From Aphanomyces cochlioides (Eukaryota > Oomycota > Saprolegniomycetes > Saprolegniales > Verrucalvaceae), in the NCBI GenBank assembly GCA_019828595.1, contig JAHQRK010000013.1:1581501-1645500 (forward strand): a DNA stretch of 64,000 nt. The letters run 5' to 3'. Within the stretch, counting starts at the first letter, position 1; each line of letters begins with the position of its first letter. Positions 23,077 through 32,947 of the stretch are shown in pieces. The notes beneath the pieces were generated by a model. It was not told the DNA's origin and did not search any database. It was given only the letters and a program-made list of their open reading frames with translations. Both the position numbers and the translations under genes were made by a program.

Positions 23077-23580
23077 ATGCGTGGTTGCGTGCGTTTGGTC
23101 CTACTCCTCTTTCTGCTTGGGGTAGCGCCAACGAAACTGTTCAGGATCTATCTCATCCGCCATGGCGAGAAGCCCCACCGTGAGAACCATCACTTGAACG
23201 AGCGAGGGCAAGCGCGTGCAGAGTGTCTAGCACACAAGTTCATGCCGTTGCATATTCGCTCGCTCTTTTGTCCTGCATTTGACACCGCGACGGGCAAACG
23301 TGGCCGTGCTTGCGAGACATTGACCCCTTTTGCCAAAGCTATCCATCTGCCGCTCCAGCATACAATTGACCGCGACAACTACATCGCTTTAGCGCATGCG
23401 GCGAGGAAATCAGCGCGAGACGGCTCGGTTTTGGTGGCGTGGGAGCACAAAATGCTGACAAAAATTGCCAAAGCACTCGCAGGCGAGGTGAAAATTTACC
23501 CGACGAATTCGTTCGACTTGATCTGGACGTTTGATCCCGCGACGCGGACATTTCTCAACGACACGAGCGAAGAATGCTAA
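23077..23580 (+). CDS. Secreted histidine-phosphatase (phosphoglycerate-mutase-like) protein
   Basis: 167 residues from the ATG at 23077. This start opens with a classic signal peptide (MRGCVRLVLLLFLLGVAPT); an in-frame ATG at 22999 would bury it. The histidine-phosphatase RHG signature is in FRIYLIRHGEKPH. A C-terminal VLVAWEHKML supplies the second catalytic-type His. The length is that of short PGAM-like domains. Substrate unknown; activity on phosphosugars or phosphoproteins outside the cell is inference. Single exon. The next gene, also secreted, follows 141 bp downstream in the same orientation. Confidence 0.72.
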   Translation: MRGCVRLVLLLFLLGVAPTKLFRIYLIRHGEKPHRENHHLNERGQARAECLAHKFMPLHIRSLFCPAFDTATGKRGRACETLTPFAKAIHLPLQHTIDRDNYIALAHAARKSARDGSVLVAWEHKMLTKIAKALAGEVKIYPTNSFDLIWTFDPATRTFLNDTSEEC

Positions 23581-23721
23581 GTGCTTTGCTTGGGTAAGGA
23601 TTGCAATCAAGAACGTGCTTGGATCTCTCGCCGGCGAGATTGCTCGCGGACCGTTTCCTCTGGAACGCCATGCACGTTTTCAAAGTTGATCCTGCCATCA
23701 TTTTCCAACTGACATCGCTCG

Positions 23722-24864
23722 ATGCAGTACTTCGTCAAGGTCGTCACGGCTGCCTTACTTGTAGCTGTCCTCGCTGCAGCCGACTTTATCGTGGATGAAT
23801 TTGGCCTTGGCTGCAACTACGGAGAGGTTTATCCTTACCAAACCCACGCTGGTTGCTACGGACCAGCGTACGATCGAATCATCGACAATGGCGGCTCTGG
23901 GCCGTTCATTAGCCTGCGCTTTATAGACTTTCGACTGCCATCGACGGACTACATTGTCCTGCGCTCGCTGTCGACCAATGCATCCGTGAGGCTCTACGGC
24001 AAAGACTACTCGGTGGCGTTTGATGCCCCGGCGATTCCTGGCGAGAAGCTCCATTTCAAACTGTTCACCCACCGTCGCAACAACTCGTTTGCGTGTGTTG
24101 GTTTCCGCGTCAGCGGCTATACATCCATGCTCGAGACGCTGCCGTCCAACGAAAGCATCTGTGGCGGCGTCGATCGGTCGCTGGATGCGGCTTGCTACAG
24201 CTACAATCAAGTCATGGCAACGCGAGCTCGTGCTGTCGCCCGCCTTGTGATCAACAAAGGCGGTGTTCTCTCTGCCTGCACGGGCTTTCTCCTCGGTTCA
24301 GGCGGCCATTTCCTCACCAACAATGCATGCTTGGGCTCTTCCGACCATGCGCTCAACACGAGGTTTGAGTTTATGGCTCAAGCGCCAGGATGTCCAACAC
24401 GAGCGGGCGACATTGTCTGCACGCGCCAACTGGCTTGTCCAGGCGACGTCTGGCGCGGCAACGCGAGGTTTATCACGACGAATATTCAGCTGGACTACAC
24501 GCTCTTGCTTCTCGACAAGTCGCTTGCGACCAAGTTTTCCTTCCTGAAGTTTCGAGGCGACGGACCGATTGCCAACGAACCCATCTACATTGTCCAGCAT
24601 CCTCTCGCGTGGGGAAAGCGCATTGCAGACAAAACCGCCGAAGGAAAAGCGGCGGTGGATTTTCTCACAACGAAAGACGCGGCCTACCGCTTGGACACGC
24701 AGCCCATGTCAAGCGGCTCGCCTGTTTTATCCACAACAGACCACGCCGTTGTCGCCATGCACCACGGTGGCGCGGCAGCTTGTCCTAATTTTGGGGTTCG
24801 AAGCAACTTGATTGTCGCCGACATGAAACGACAAGGCGTGCTCCCTCCAGACTCGGTCGCATAG
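23722..24864 (+). CDS. Secreted trypsin-like serine protease homologue without catalytic His
   Basis: 380 residues with an N-terminal signal peptide (MQYFVKVVTAALLVAVLAA). Residues ~25-150 form a Cys-containing beta-rich domain (VRSLSTNASVRLYG, FACVGFRVSGYTS). A trypsin-fold domain follows (ICGGVDRSLDAACY, ARLVINKGGVLSACTGFLLG). The histidine block that should read TNxHC is HFLTNNACLG, so the catalytic His is Ala. The Asp block (LDYTLLLLD) and the Ser block (SSGSPVLS) remain, as does the AMHHGG region. It is therefore probably an inactive secreted homologue. A paralogue with a different substitution at the same place starts at 63307, beyond the PL3 array. Confidence 0.8.
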   Translation: MQYFVKVVTAALLVAVLAAADFIVDEFGLGCNYGEVYPYQTHAGCYGPAYDRIIDNGGSGPFISLRFIDFRLPSTDYIVLRSLSTNASVRLYGKDYSVAFDAPAIPGEKLHFKLFTHRRNNSFACVGFRVSGYTSMLETLPSNESICGGVDRSLDAACYSYNQVMATRARAVARLVINKGGVLSACTGFLLGSGGHFLTNNACLGSSDHALNTRFEFMAQAPGCPTRAGDIVCTRQLACPGDVWRGNARFITTNIQLDYTLLLLDKSLATKFSFLKFRGDGPIANEPIYIVQHPLAWGKRIADKTAEGKAAVDFLTTKDAAYRLDTQPMSSGSPVLSTTDHAVVAMHHGGAAACPNFGVRSNLIVADMKRQGVLPPDSVA

Positions 24865-25006
24865 CCAAAGAAGAAGTGACAAGATGCCGAAGCATTGACT
24901 TGTTAATCAATGGAAGTTGGCAAGTCGAAAGGCACGGCTCCAGCAAAGAACGCGTTCGATGGAGATAGTATTCATACGATTAACACTGAAAGCACAGATG
25001 ACAAAT

Positions 25007-25766
25007 TTAAGCCGAGACGTGGATGTCGCTCGCCGAGTATTGGCAAGTGGGAGACAAAATGCCACTGCCAAGCTCCTTGGGCTCACCAGAAGTGCCGCCC
25101 TGGAAATACGTGCACACTTTCGGCGTCTTGCTCGACTTGATCTTGATGTTGGAGAACTTGGCTTGGTCGTTGTAGTTTTTGTTCACGCCGACCAAAGTCA
25201 CCTTGGGGTTCACTGCATACACGTTCGTCAAGGTCACCTTGCGCTGCGTTTGAGACTTGCAACTGCCGCACGAACGGTAGAGTTTACCAAAGTCTTGTGC
25301 GTAAAAGCCTTCAATCGACACAGTACCAGCGCCGTTGTGTTGGATGATCTTGTCGTCGGCATTGCGAGCACCGCCGCCAATGACTCGGGCCACGCTCGAC
25401 GCTGAACCACCCTTGATCGAGAGAGCATCTTCACACACATCGTCCCACCAGACGTTTTCAATCGTGCAGTCGTGGTTTTCGCAGTGGACACCTTCGGCTT
25501 GGTTCTTGCCGATGATGACGTTCTTGAGTGTGGCACCAGGTTCGACCAGGAAGACAGCCTTCGTTTTGACCCTTGCAAGCCACATTCGAGCGTTCATAGG
25601 TCTTCATTTGTCCATCAAAGACAGTGCCCTTCTTGACGACGTAAGGCGAGCTGTACTTGACGCTGCCAAGACTGGATGGCTAGTTGCCGGATGGCATGGA
25701 GGCCACAGCGGAGGTGACATCCAACGAGGAGGCAGCGAGCACAGCAAACAAGGCGATTCGAACCAT
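25007..25766 (-). pseudogene. PL3 pectate lyase copy 1, broken
   Basis: Starts with ATG at 25766 (MVRIALFAVLAASSLDVTSA). A TGG-to-TAG change follows PSGN (conserved GNWP). A deletion of about 14 bases in the segment that reads EGGKDTAVF in other copies then shifts the frame. The C-terminal two thirds stays open and conserved (GVHCENHDCTIENVWWDDVC, KLYRSCGSC, PTCQYSASD) and resembles copies 6 and 7. It cannot encode a full enzyme. It is the outermost copy on the left edge of the array, and its conserved upstream motif gtagagggacg is still present. Confidence 0.9.
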
Positions 25767-26292
25767 GGCAGGCAAACTTGAAAATGAGGTTGGGAGATTA
25801 TGTCGGCATGTTCATCTCTGATGCTAGTCGTCCCTCTACCGACGAGGTTCTACTCTCCAGCTGTAATGGGTGTTTGCGCCGGAGGGATACACAAAACCCA
25901 AATGTTTTGATCTGGTCGTCCCACCTTCGCTGACATGTTTCGAGCGTGAAATGCGAAGCAGAGTGACAACGCATTCTCAATGTTCTATACACGAGTTCCC
26001 AAGTGGAGAATTTGAGTCCTCTTGGATAAGCGTTTGAGGAATACGAGGCCACCCAACTCTCGTTTTGATGACCTGGAGAGGTCGCTTTCTCCACTACGAT
26101 CCATCCATTGCAGATGACGAACGCGTTGTTCCGTCCATTCTTCCCAACAGTAGCTCGGAATGGCTGCATTCGGTAAAGAACTGACTGTGAGCTCACGCAT
26201 GTTGGTACAACATCGACACCGTTCTCACAAAGTGTCTGGCATAAACTGTGCGATTGCCCATGACATCTGGGCACAGCCAACGCATTCAACGT
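25767..26292. other. Upstream of PL3 copy 1, no gene
   Basis: Contains the PL3-type upstream motifs (gtagagggacg at 25829-25839 and a tttgcgccgg element near 25873). No coding signal. Confidence 0.4.
25829..25839 (-). promoter_or_regulatory. PL3 upstream motif, copy 1
   Basis: gtagagggacg, 73 nt before the ATG of the broken PL3 copy 1. Same motif and similar distance as in other PL3 copies. Confidence 0.5.
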
Positions 26293-26828
26293 TCATTGTC
26301 TGCGATTGCTATCGGTCGATTGAATACCACGAAATGAGAATTCAAATGTCAAGCAATGACAAGCTAGTTCAAGATGGCGTAGTGACAAAGGTCTACTGTT
26401 CTCTTGGTCAGATATTTCGTCACTTGTCAGTACAGGGCGGCTTGAAGGTCTATCAGCCATAATTGGACATAGCTCTTCATAGTACGGGTATCGTTTGTAG
26501 ATAGCTGCCTTGATCGATGTCTCGTCATCGACACCTTGACCAGTTGCTGCCAACCAATCTACGGCATTTCGGTATTGCATTTCTAGATTTTGAATATTGT
26601 GTATATGTCAGCAGGCTTGCGATGAGGAATTCCTGCATCGACAAGCCTGCCGACGATTTGGCCACACAAAGCTTCCTTTGAGAGTCCGCAGCGGTCTCCA
26701 CCGCGCCATTTCAGATAGTTTCCCTCGTGTGTGAGCCACTCCAACAAGACTTGCAGCGACGTTAGCCCTCCGTTGACGCTGTCGTTGTCCCACTGAACAC
26801 GCTTCTTCTTGTCACCAGACATGGCCAC
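26293..26828 (-). pseudogene. Transposon-type protein fragment, frameshifted
   Basis: Frame 26828-26583 encodes an N-terminal part (RVQWDNDSVNGGLTSLQVLL, KWRGGDRCGLSKEALCGQIV), and after a frameshift near 26590 the frame 26580-26293 continues (IQNLEMQYRNAVDWLAATGQ). The pattern, with a Trp-rich helical DNA-binding-like half and a KIQ-LE--YR-AVDWL helix, is one I associate with Myb/SANT-like proteins of oomycete transposons. The assignment is tentative. An inverted repeat lies just upstream (26834-26892). Not functional as it stands. Confidence 0.45.
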
Positions 26829-26833
26829 TGTCT

Positions 26834-26892
26834 TCTGAATTTAGATGCTGTTCTGAACATGGGAGCGTTCAGGATGCCCATCTAAATTCAGA
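26834..26892. repeat. 14-bp inverted repeat upstream of transposon fragment
   Basis: tctgaatttagatg (26834-26847) and its exact reverse complement (26879-26892), with a second nested pair (ttctgaac/gttcagga) inside. A related catctaaaaattcag follows near 26926. Could be a transposon terminus or hairpin. Confidence 0.65.
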
Positions 26893-27440
26893 TAAATATT
26901 GGCCAATGAAATCTGCTGTAGTCATCTAAAAATTCAGCTAAATTACTAGTCTGACACCCACTTTTGTCGGATAACAGGCCGACACATGTGGTCTCGTCCA
27001 CTGTCAGGGCGTCGAGAATGAGGCCATGCTACAGTATTGAGACCGACAGTTCTGAAGAACCATGTGTAGAAAGATATAGGGATAAATGTTCGCGAGGATT
27101 CCTCGCGAGAACGTTGCGTTGTTTCGAGGGTTCATTCTCATTGAGACGACAATTTCAAGTGTAAAACATCCACATCATGGAGCAGACCCCACAGCCGACC
27201 CTGCGTGCATTAGTTTATGACTTCGTGGAAAAATACAGTAAGTGAAGAAGTATTTCATTGGCCGAGGATGTCTTTGAACCCTACATGGTACAAAGTCTGA
27301 AGTCTGGAGTGACTTCGGACTTCAGGGCCAAAAGTTTGTAAACTTCCTCACTTTTCAGACTAGTTTTCAGACTTGGTGTCCAAAGTTCGAAATTCGAATC
27401 GAAGTTTAAGTCTGTGAAAACTAGATTTCAGACTTGCTAA
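26893..27440. other. Repetitive non-coding interval
   Basis: No supported gene. An ATG at 27177 followed by about 18 codons and a GTAAGTG donor could be an isolated first exon, but no continuation was found. 27290-27430 is full of short cagactt/aagtctg inverted pairs typical of MITE debris. Confidence 0.35.
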
Positions 27441-28057
27441 GAGCATCTCCACCGGTCACTGAGTTTTGCCACTGAAACTGACTTTTGTCAGTGCCGCAAA
27501 TCCGACCTGAGTTTCAGAACTGCGTGTTCCTGCAGCAAAACCTCCACCGGTACACGGAGTCTTTATCCCGTGTTTCTGTTAAATTTAATATCGAATAAAC
27601 CCTCAGAGTGATTTGTTGTAGAAGATGACACCACCCACATTCACTGTTATCTTGGTGCTGAGTCCCAGAATGTTGACGAGTATTGACTGGCTCCAGCAAT
27701 TTGGGTCTTCAGATACTTGGATCAAAGTTCTACAGGCAAGCTCGCTCTCCGTGTCGGACGTCCACACCGATATCCTCTTGGCACTTGCAAGAAAAAATAG
27801 TAGTAGCAACCTCGTATAGTATACATTCATTCAAACATTTCTTGCAATACATTATTCAATATATTTGGAATTCCAGTGTTGGATTCAAACACTGAGTTTT
27901 GGGGTCTGAACTCAGTGTTTGAGGCACCAAACTCCGTGCCCGCAGTTTGAAAATCAGTTTCAGTGTTAAACTCAGTGTACCGGTGGAGCAAAACTCAGTG
28001 TCGCAACAAGCAAGAACTCAGTCTCAGTGTCAAACTCAGTGACCGGTGGAGAAGCTC
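27441..28057. mobile_element. PIF/Harbinger-type MITE (617 bp)
   Basis: Terminal inverted repeats of 26 bp with one mismatch: gagcatctccaccggtcact at 27441 and its complement ending at 28057. Termini beginning GAGCATCTCCACCGG are a recurring PIF/Harbinger MITE signature. The flanks are taa on the left and tat on the right, so the 3-bp target duplication is imperfect. The subterminal regions repeat cactgagttt-type units. A minus-strand open frame of 75 codons inside has no recognisable domain. Confidence 0.75.
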
Positions 28058-28059
28058 TA

Positions 28060-28361
28060 TGTTCGGTGATGAGATCAACTCAGGTTTTGGGTCAAAACAT
28101 ATGGAAAAAGGGCCAAAAACCAGGTTTTTGATGGTTTCAGCGAACACCAATTTTTGGGTTTTGGGACATCGCTACATTGCCCCAAAGTCATTGCCCCACT
28201 GAAAACCTGATTTATTATTTCTACCTCTGGAGCATTGAGCTGGGAGAGCCAGTTTGAGATCATGAGGTTAGGTGAATTACACCCAATGGCAACTGTATTT
28301 GCCCCAAAACTCCAACTTTTTGTGATCTCTGAGTTGAAAAATCACGTTTTTTCACCGAACA
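28060..28361. mobile_element. Possible second MITE (302 bp)
   Basis: tgttcggtga (28060-28069) and its exact complement tcaccgaaca (28352-28361) bound an AT-rich segment with no coding capacity. The right end continues as gggcc, a common MITE terminus. Only 10 bp of inverted repeat and no clear target duplication, so low confidence. Confidence 0.4.
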
Positions 28362-28602
28362 GGGCCTAAAAGTCTCTACTGTAAGGTATTACCCAAGCGG
28401 CAGACTCGAGTATCAACATCTCGTCCAAAATTCGGTCTGACCAAATCTCTCAGCCTGTAGTGAGTTCGAGCAGATGCAATGAAGTCTCGCCTCTCTTCGT
28501 CTGGATAGAATGTTCATGAAGTCATCGATAACACTACGACATGACTCCCCAGAGACGTAACAAAAGAAACACAAACTTCTACTCATGTTAACGATCATAA
28601 AT

Positions 28603-29391
28603 TTAAGCCGAGACTTGAATGTCGCCCGCCGCGTATTGGCAAGTAGGAGACAAAATGCCACTGCCAAGCTCCTTGGGTTCACCAGAAGTACCGCCCTGGA
28701 AATACGTGCACACTTTCACCTTGTCGGCCTTCTTGCTCGACTTGATCTTGATGTTGGAGAACTTGGCTTGGTCGTTGTAGTTCTTGTTGACTCCCACCAA
28801 CGTCACCTTGGGGTTCACTGCATACACGTTGGTCAAGGTCACTTTGCGTTGGACTTGAGTCTTGCAGCTACCGCACGAACGGTACAACTTGCCAAAGTCT
28901 TGGGCATAGAAGCCTTCGATCGACACAGTACCAGCACCGTTGTGTTGGATGATCTTGTCCTCGGCATTGCGAGCACCACCACCGATGACCTTGGCCACGC
29001 TGGAGGCAGACCCACCCTTGATTGTAAGAGCATCTTCGCACACATCGTTCCACCAGACATTCTCGATCGTGCAGTCGTGGCTTTCACAGTGGACGCCTTC
29101 ACGTTGGTTGGCACCAATGATGACGTTTTTGAGTGTGGCACCAGGCTCGACCAAGAAGACAGACAAGTCCTTGCCGCCTTCGGCTTGGCCCTTGCAGGGG
29201 ACGTTGGAGCGTTCATAGGTCTTCATTTGTCCGTCAAAGACAGTTCCCTTCTTGACGACGAACGGGGCGCTGTACTTGACATTGCCCAAGCTGGTGGGCC
29301 AGTTGCCGGATGGCAAGGAGGCAGCAGCGGAGGCAACATCGAACAACGAAGCAATGGTAGCGAGTGCAGCGAAGGAGGCGATTTGGACCAT
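28603..29391 (-). CDS. Secreted pectate lyase, family PL3 (copy 2)
   Basis: 262 residues, intact. A signal peptide (MVQIASFAALATIASLFDVASA) leads into a single parallel beta-helix PL3 domain with the family's conserved blocks: YVVKKGTVFDGQ-type start, GVHCESHDCTIENVWWNDVC, EDALTIKGG, AEDKIIQHNGAGTV, FYAQDFGKLYRSCGSC and NYNDQAKFSN. PL3 enzymes cleave de-esterified homogalacturonan by Ca-dependent beta-elimination outside the cell, so this is a plant cell-wall-degrading enzyme. No intron. It forms a head-to-head pair with copy 3 (ATGs 2180 bp apart), from which it differs mainly in the last ~30 codons. Confidence 0.93.
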   Translation of the reverse strand: MVQIASFAALATIASLFDVASAAASLPSGNWPTSLGNVKYSAPFVVKKGTVFDGQMKTYERSNVPCKGQAEGGKDLSVFLVEPGATLKNVIIGANQREGVHCESHDCTIENVWWNDVCEDALTIKGGSASSVAKVIGGGARNAEDKIIQHNGAGTVSIEGFYAQDFGKLYRSCGSCKTQVQRKVTLTNVYAVNPKVTLVGVNKNYNDQAKFSNIKIKSSKKADKVKVCTYFQGGTSGEPKELGSGILSPTCQYAAGDIQVSA

Positions 29392-29484
29392 GGGAGATAA
29401 ATTTGAAAATGAAGATCATGTCGGCATCTTCGTCTCCCGAGTCGTCCCTCTACATGCGAGGTTCTAGCCTCCCAGTTGTAATGG
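28690..29484 (-). repeat. Inverted repeat A, left arm (795 bp)
   Basis: Mirror image of 31478-32272 (coordinate sum 60962 throughout, no indels), with at least one substitution (ggcaaggac versus ggcaaagac). Covers most of PL3 copy 2 and 93 bp upstream of its ATG. Confidence 0.9.
29443..29453 (-). promoter_or_regulatory. PL3 upstream motif, copy 2
   Basis: gtagagggacg, 62 nt before the ATG of PL3 copy 2; inside the inverted-repeat arm. Confidence 0.5.
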
Positions 29485-31477
29485 TCGTTCCCAGGTGTTT
29501 TTTCCGGTCCTCCCACACCTTCACTGGCATGTTGGGGTGTGTAATGCTGTCTATCGAACTTGGGAAGCACGAAATGCTGGCACAACCTCCGCTGAATGAG
29601 ACTGCCAATTTCATAGTCAAGTGTTGAATGCACCCATTTTCGATGCGTCATGAGAACATCGATCAGCAACGCTTGACAAGCGTCAAACACATCCTCATCG
29701 CTGGCTCTGTGTTACAGATGAACTTTTCAAGTTGTGCCCTCAGCTCGCTCTGCTAAAGTAGTTGCACCGTAGTAGCACAAGTGCTTGGATTTGATCGCTA
29801 CATGGCAATCTAACCTCACAGGGAAGCCAAAATTGATTGTGACATCGAGGGACTCGACTACTAGTAGTTCACAGAGATAACGCGAAACTTCTAAGGACAG
29901 ATTGAGTGTATTCATTGCCGAGCTTGATCTTTGAACTCCCGGTTATCCCATTTTTGAAGACGACAGATACAATTTACCTTGTTACACCCTGTATCACAAA
30001 CACTGACGAAGGATTTTTCAGTCGTATATTGTGGGCAAATGCACAGCCAAGACAGCTTGCACCAACTGCCTGGCTTGTTCACGATCGTCTGCAAGAGTCG
30101 AGAGGGTTCTAAGCTTCCATGCCATCGACCCTTCCCTTGCACCCATCGACGTGACGACCAGAGACATCTCACGCTGGCGAGATCCAAGTCAGGCATGCTT
30201 TCAGCCGCATGACTCGTTGGCAGCGAACACTCTGACAACCAAGATTTCCACGTCCTTGATCAAAACATCAGACCGCGAAAAGGAGGTAAGAAGACCACAC
30301 AATAAGTAGTCAGTTGTCTTGAACAGCCATGGCATTGTCAATCCAAGCTCGATACGACATTTGGGGAGAGAATGGGTGCCGAGAAGAAGCGTCACCTCGT
30401 TTGACATGCACACCCACTTGGAGCTACATAGCTTGAGAGAAATGGGTGATTTGCATGTGAGTGCCTTTGCTATCAATGTCCGCTGGTCGCTTGAAATCGT
30501 CTCATCGATATGGCCCGATCCATGCGAGTTGTTACATTTCCGATATCTGTTTGTATGATCCAGAGCAAACAACCACGACCGAGGGTTGGTGTTTGTGGTC
30601 ATGGGGAATTTGTCGTAGCAGAGTCAAAGGTGGATCAAACAAAGCGCAGCACGTCAAAAGTCGAGAGGCTTGCCACGTCGATGGGAATTTCCATCCCAAG
30701 TGCAGGCCAGAGCAAAATCCACATCAGGTCGGATGTCCAACATGAGCAAGAAAACCTGCTTTGTAACAAATTCGATCCAGGATCAAACTCCAGGTATCAT
30801 GTGTTCAATGGGTGCAACTCGCTCAGTCGGAGGTCACGCAAGAAGTGAGATAGATGCGATCTCCGCTTTGTATAGCACTGATGTGGTTGTAGACTCGACA
30901 AGTCATCTTGAGATACATGGTGATCCCAAGTTCGGATTTGACTAATAGCGACTTGGGCGATTCCGTTGGGCTTGGAGAAACGACGAGAACCAACTCGAGA
31001 GAGAGAGAGAGAGATGCTATTCAGTCAACCGCAAGGCCACATGGCATGAAGATTATCCTGTTTACCACGCCACCTGGAAGATCTTGGCCCATCTGGCGCT
31101 CTCTCCAACGCATGCTTTTGGTCGATCGACAAGCTTGATACAACCATTACTCTTCTCTGACTTGATGCAATTCGGTCGAGCACCTCTCGTAACTGAGTGA
31201 CACAAGCAGGCCCTGGCATATCTTGAAACCCATCAAGGTCGACGGATACAAATCTCTCGGGAGGTATCGCCAACGCTGGTTGTCGAGAGTTGCTGTTCGT
31301 TGTATCGCAAAGAGTATGAGTGCAATCCACTCTCGAATATGAAATGGACAGATTCACCACTCGGTGACGGTTAAGATCGATGTTGAGCTTCTTATGTTGA
31401 TCGGATCGCATTCGAAACACGCCGGCGGAGGTGAAATGACATGTCAAAAACACTGGGTGCTCAGTACTACTTCACAT
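29485..31477. other. Spacer between head-to-head PL3 copies 2 and 3
   Basis: 1993 bp without a supported gene. Fragments resemble the upstream regions of other PL3 pairs: 30330-30480 resembles 34280-34430 (cgtttgacatgcacac, gagagaaatggg). So the upstream DNA was amplified with the genes. A GA microsatellite lies near 30998-31014. Confidence 0.5.
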
Positions 31478-32272
31478 CCATTACAACTGGGAGGCTAGAA
31501 CCTCGCATGTAGAGGGACGACTCGGGAGACGAAGATGCCGACATGATCTTCATTTTCAAATTTATCTCCCATGGTCCAAATCGCCTCCTTCGCTGCACTC
31601 GCTACCATTGCTTCGTTGTTCGATGTTGCCTCCGCTGCTGCCTCCTTGCCATCCGGCAACTGGCCCACCAGCTTGGGCAATGTCAAGTACAGCGCCCCGT
31701 TCGTCGTCAAGAAGGGAACTGTCTTTGACGGACAAATGAAGACCTATGAACGCTCCAACGTCCCCTGCAAGGGCCAAGCCGAAGGCGGCAAAGACTTGTC
31801 TGTCTTCTTGGTCGAGCCTGGTGCCACACTCAAAAACGTCATCATTGGTGCCAACCAACGTGAAGGCGTCCACTGTGAAAGCCACGACTGCACGATCGAG
31901 AATGTCTGGTGGAACGATGTGTGCGAAGATGCTCTTACAATCAAGGGTGGGTCTGCCTCCAGCGTGGCCAAGGTCATCGGTGGTGGTGCTCGCAATGCCG
32001 AGGACAAGATCATCCAACACAACGGTGCTGGTACTGTGTCGATCGAAGGCTTCTATGCCCAAGACTTTGGCAAGTTGTACCGTTCGTGCGGTAGCTGCAA
32101 GACTCAAGTCCAACGCAAAGTGACCTTGACCAACGTGTATGCAGTGAACCCCAAGGTGACGTTGGTGGGAGTCAACAAGAACTACAACGACCAAGCCAAG
32201 TTCTCCAACATCAAGATCAAGTCGAGCAAGAAGGCCGACAAGGTGAAAGTGTGCACGTATTTCCAGGGCGGC
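31478..32272 (+). repeat. Inverted repeat A, right arm (795 bp)
   Basis: Mirror of 28690-29484. Identity ends at ttccagggcgg inside the 3' part of PL3 copy 3. Confidence 0.9.
31509..31519 (+). promoter_or_regulatory. PL3 upstream motif, copy 3
   Basis: gtagagggacg, 62 nt before the ATG of PL3 copy 3. Confidence 0.5.
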
Positions 32273-32359
32273 ACCTCGGGCGAACCCAAGGAGCTTGGCA
32301 ATGGCATTTTGTCTCCTACTTGCCAATACGCGGCGAGTGACATTCAAGTGACGGCTTAG
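31571..32359 (+). CDS. Secreted pectate lyase, family PL3 (copy 3)
   Basis: 262 residues, intact, with the same signal peptide and PL3 blocks as copy 2. The mature proteins differ only near the C-terminus (ELGNGILSP and SDIQVTA here, ELGSGILSP and GDIQVSA in copy 2). It is transcribed away from copy 2 and towards the broken copy 4, whose stop lies 589 bp away. Confidence 0.93.
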   Translation: MVQIASFAALATIASLFDVASAAASLPSGNWPTSLGNVKYSAPFVVKKGTVFDGQMKTYERSNVPCKGQAEGGKDLSVFLVEPGATLKNVIIGANQREGVHCESHDCTIENVWWNDVCEDALTIKGGSASSVAKVIGGGARNAEDKIIQHNGAGTVSIEGFYAQDFGKLYRSCGSCKTQVQRKVTLTNVYAVNPKVTLVGVNKNYNDQAKFSNIKIKSSKKADKVKVCTYFQGGTSGEPKELGNGILSPTCQYAASDIQVTA

Positions 32360-32947
32360 GTTTGTTGTGTGATCTTAAATGAGTAATTTCATCCGGATGT
32401 TCTTTCGTGTTACTCCAAGTGTTGATGTTAAAATTAGATCAATATTAGGACGGCCAAACCGCATCATCTTGAATAATCGACGAATGTTTAGTGTTTTGTC
32501 GCCTGCGAGAACGTAGAGGTTCAATTTGGATACAGCCATTTGCTTGCTGCTCTTATCGACCTCGTGTGTCGAAATGAGTTGAGTAGGACAAATCAACTCA
32601 TTTGCCATGGACAATCGACTGCAAAGTAGATTTCACATCCCTTCAGCATGGTCCTGATGAGCATTCTCATGAGAGCACGTGGTCGACAATGTCAAAGTTG
32701 CTATACATTCGAGCCCTACCTGGACTGTGAAACAAGGCCACTGATGCCTGCGCAATGAAATCTAGTGCTATCTCTTTGTGTCTCTTAGACATGGCTAAGC
32801 GACTGGAGACAACAACTCTCTTTGAGTGTGGAATTTAGTCAAGTTTTAGCCTTAGCCCTCTGACAAGAACGAAATCATTGTATCTTTCCAAGAAGATCAA
32901 GTTGAGAACTCATTGCTGAACATTATCGTCACATGAACAAACACAAT
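32360..32947. other. Convergent spacer between PL3 copies 3 and 4
   Basis: 588 bp, no gene. Comparable in length to the other convergent PL3 spacers (557 bp each). Confidence 0.5.

Noticed and set aside
27177..27245. Possible first exon (ATG, ~18 codons, GTAAGTG)
   Set aside because: No downstream exon could be found before MITE sequence begins; insufficient evidence for a gene.
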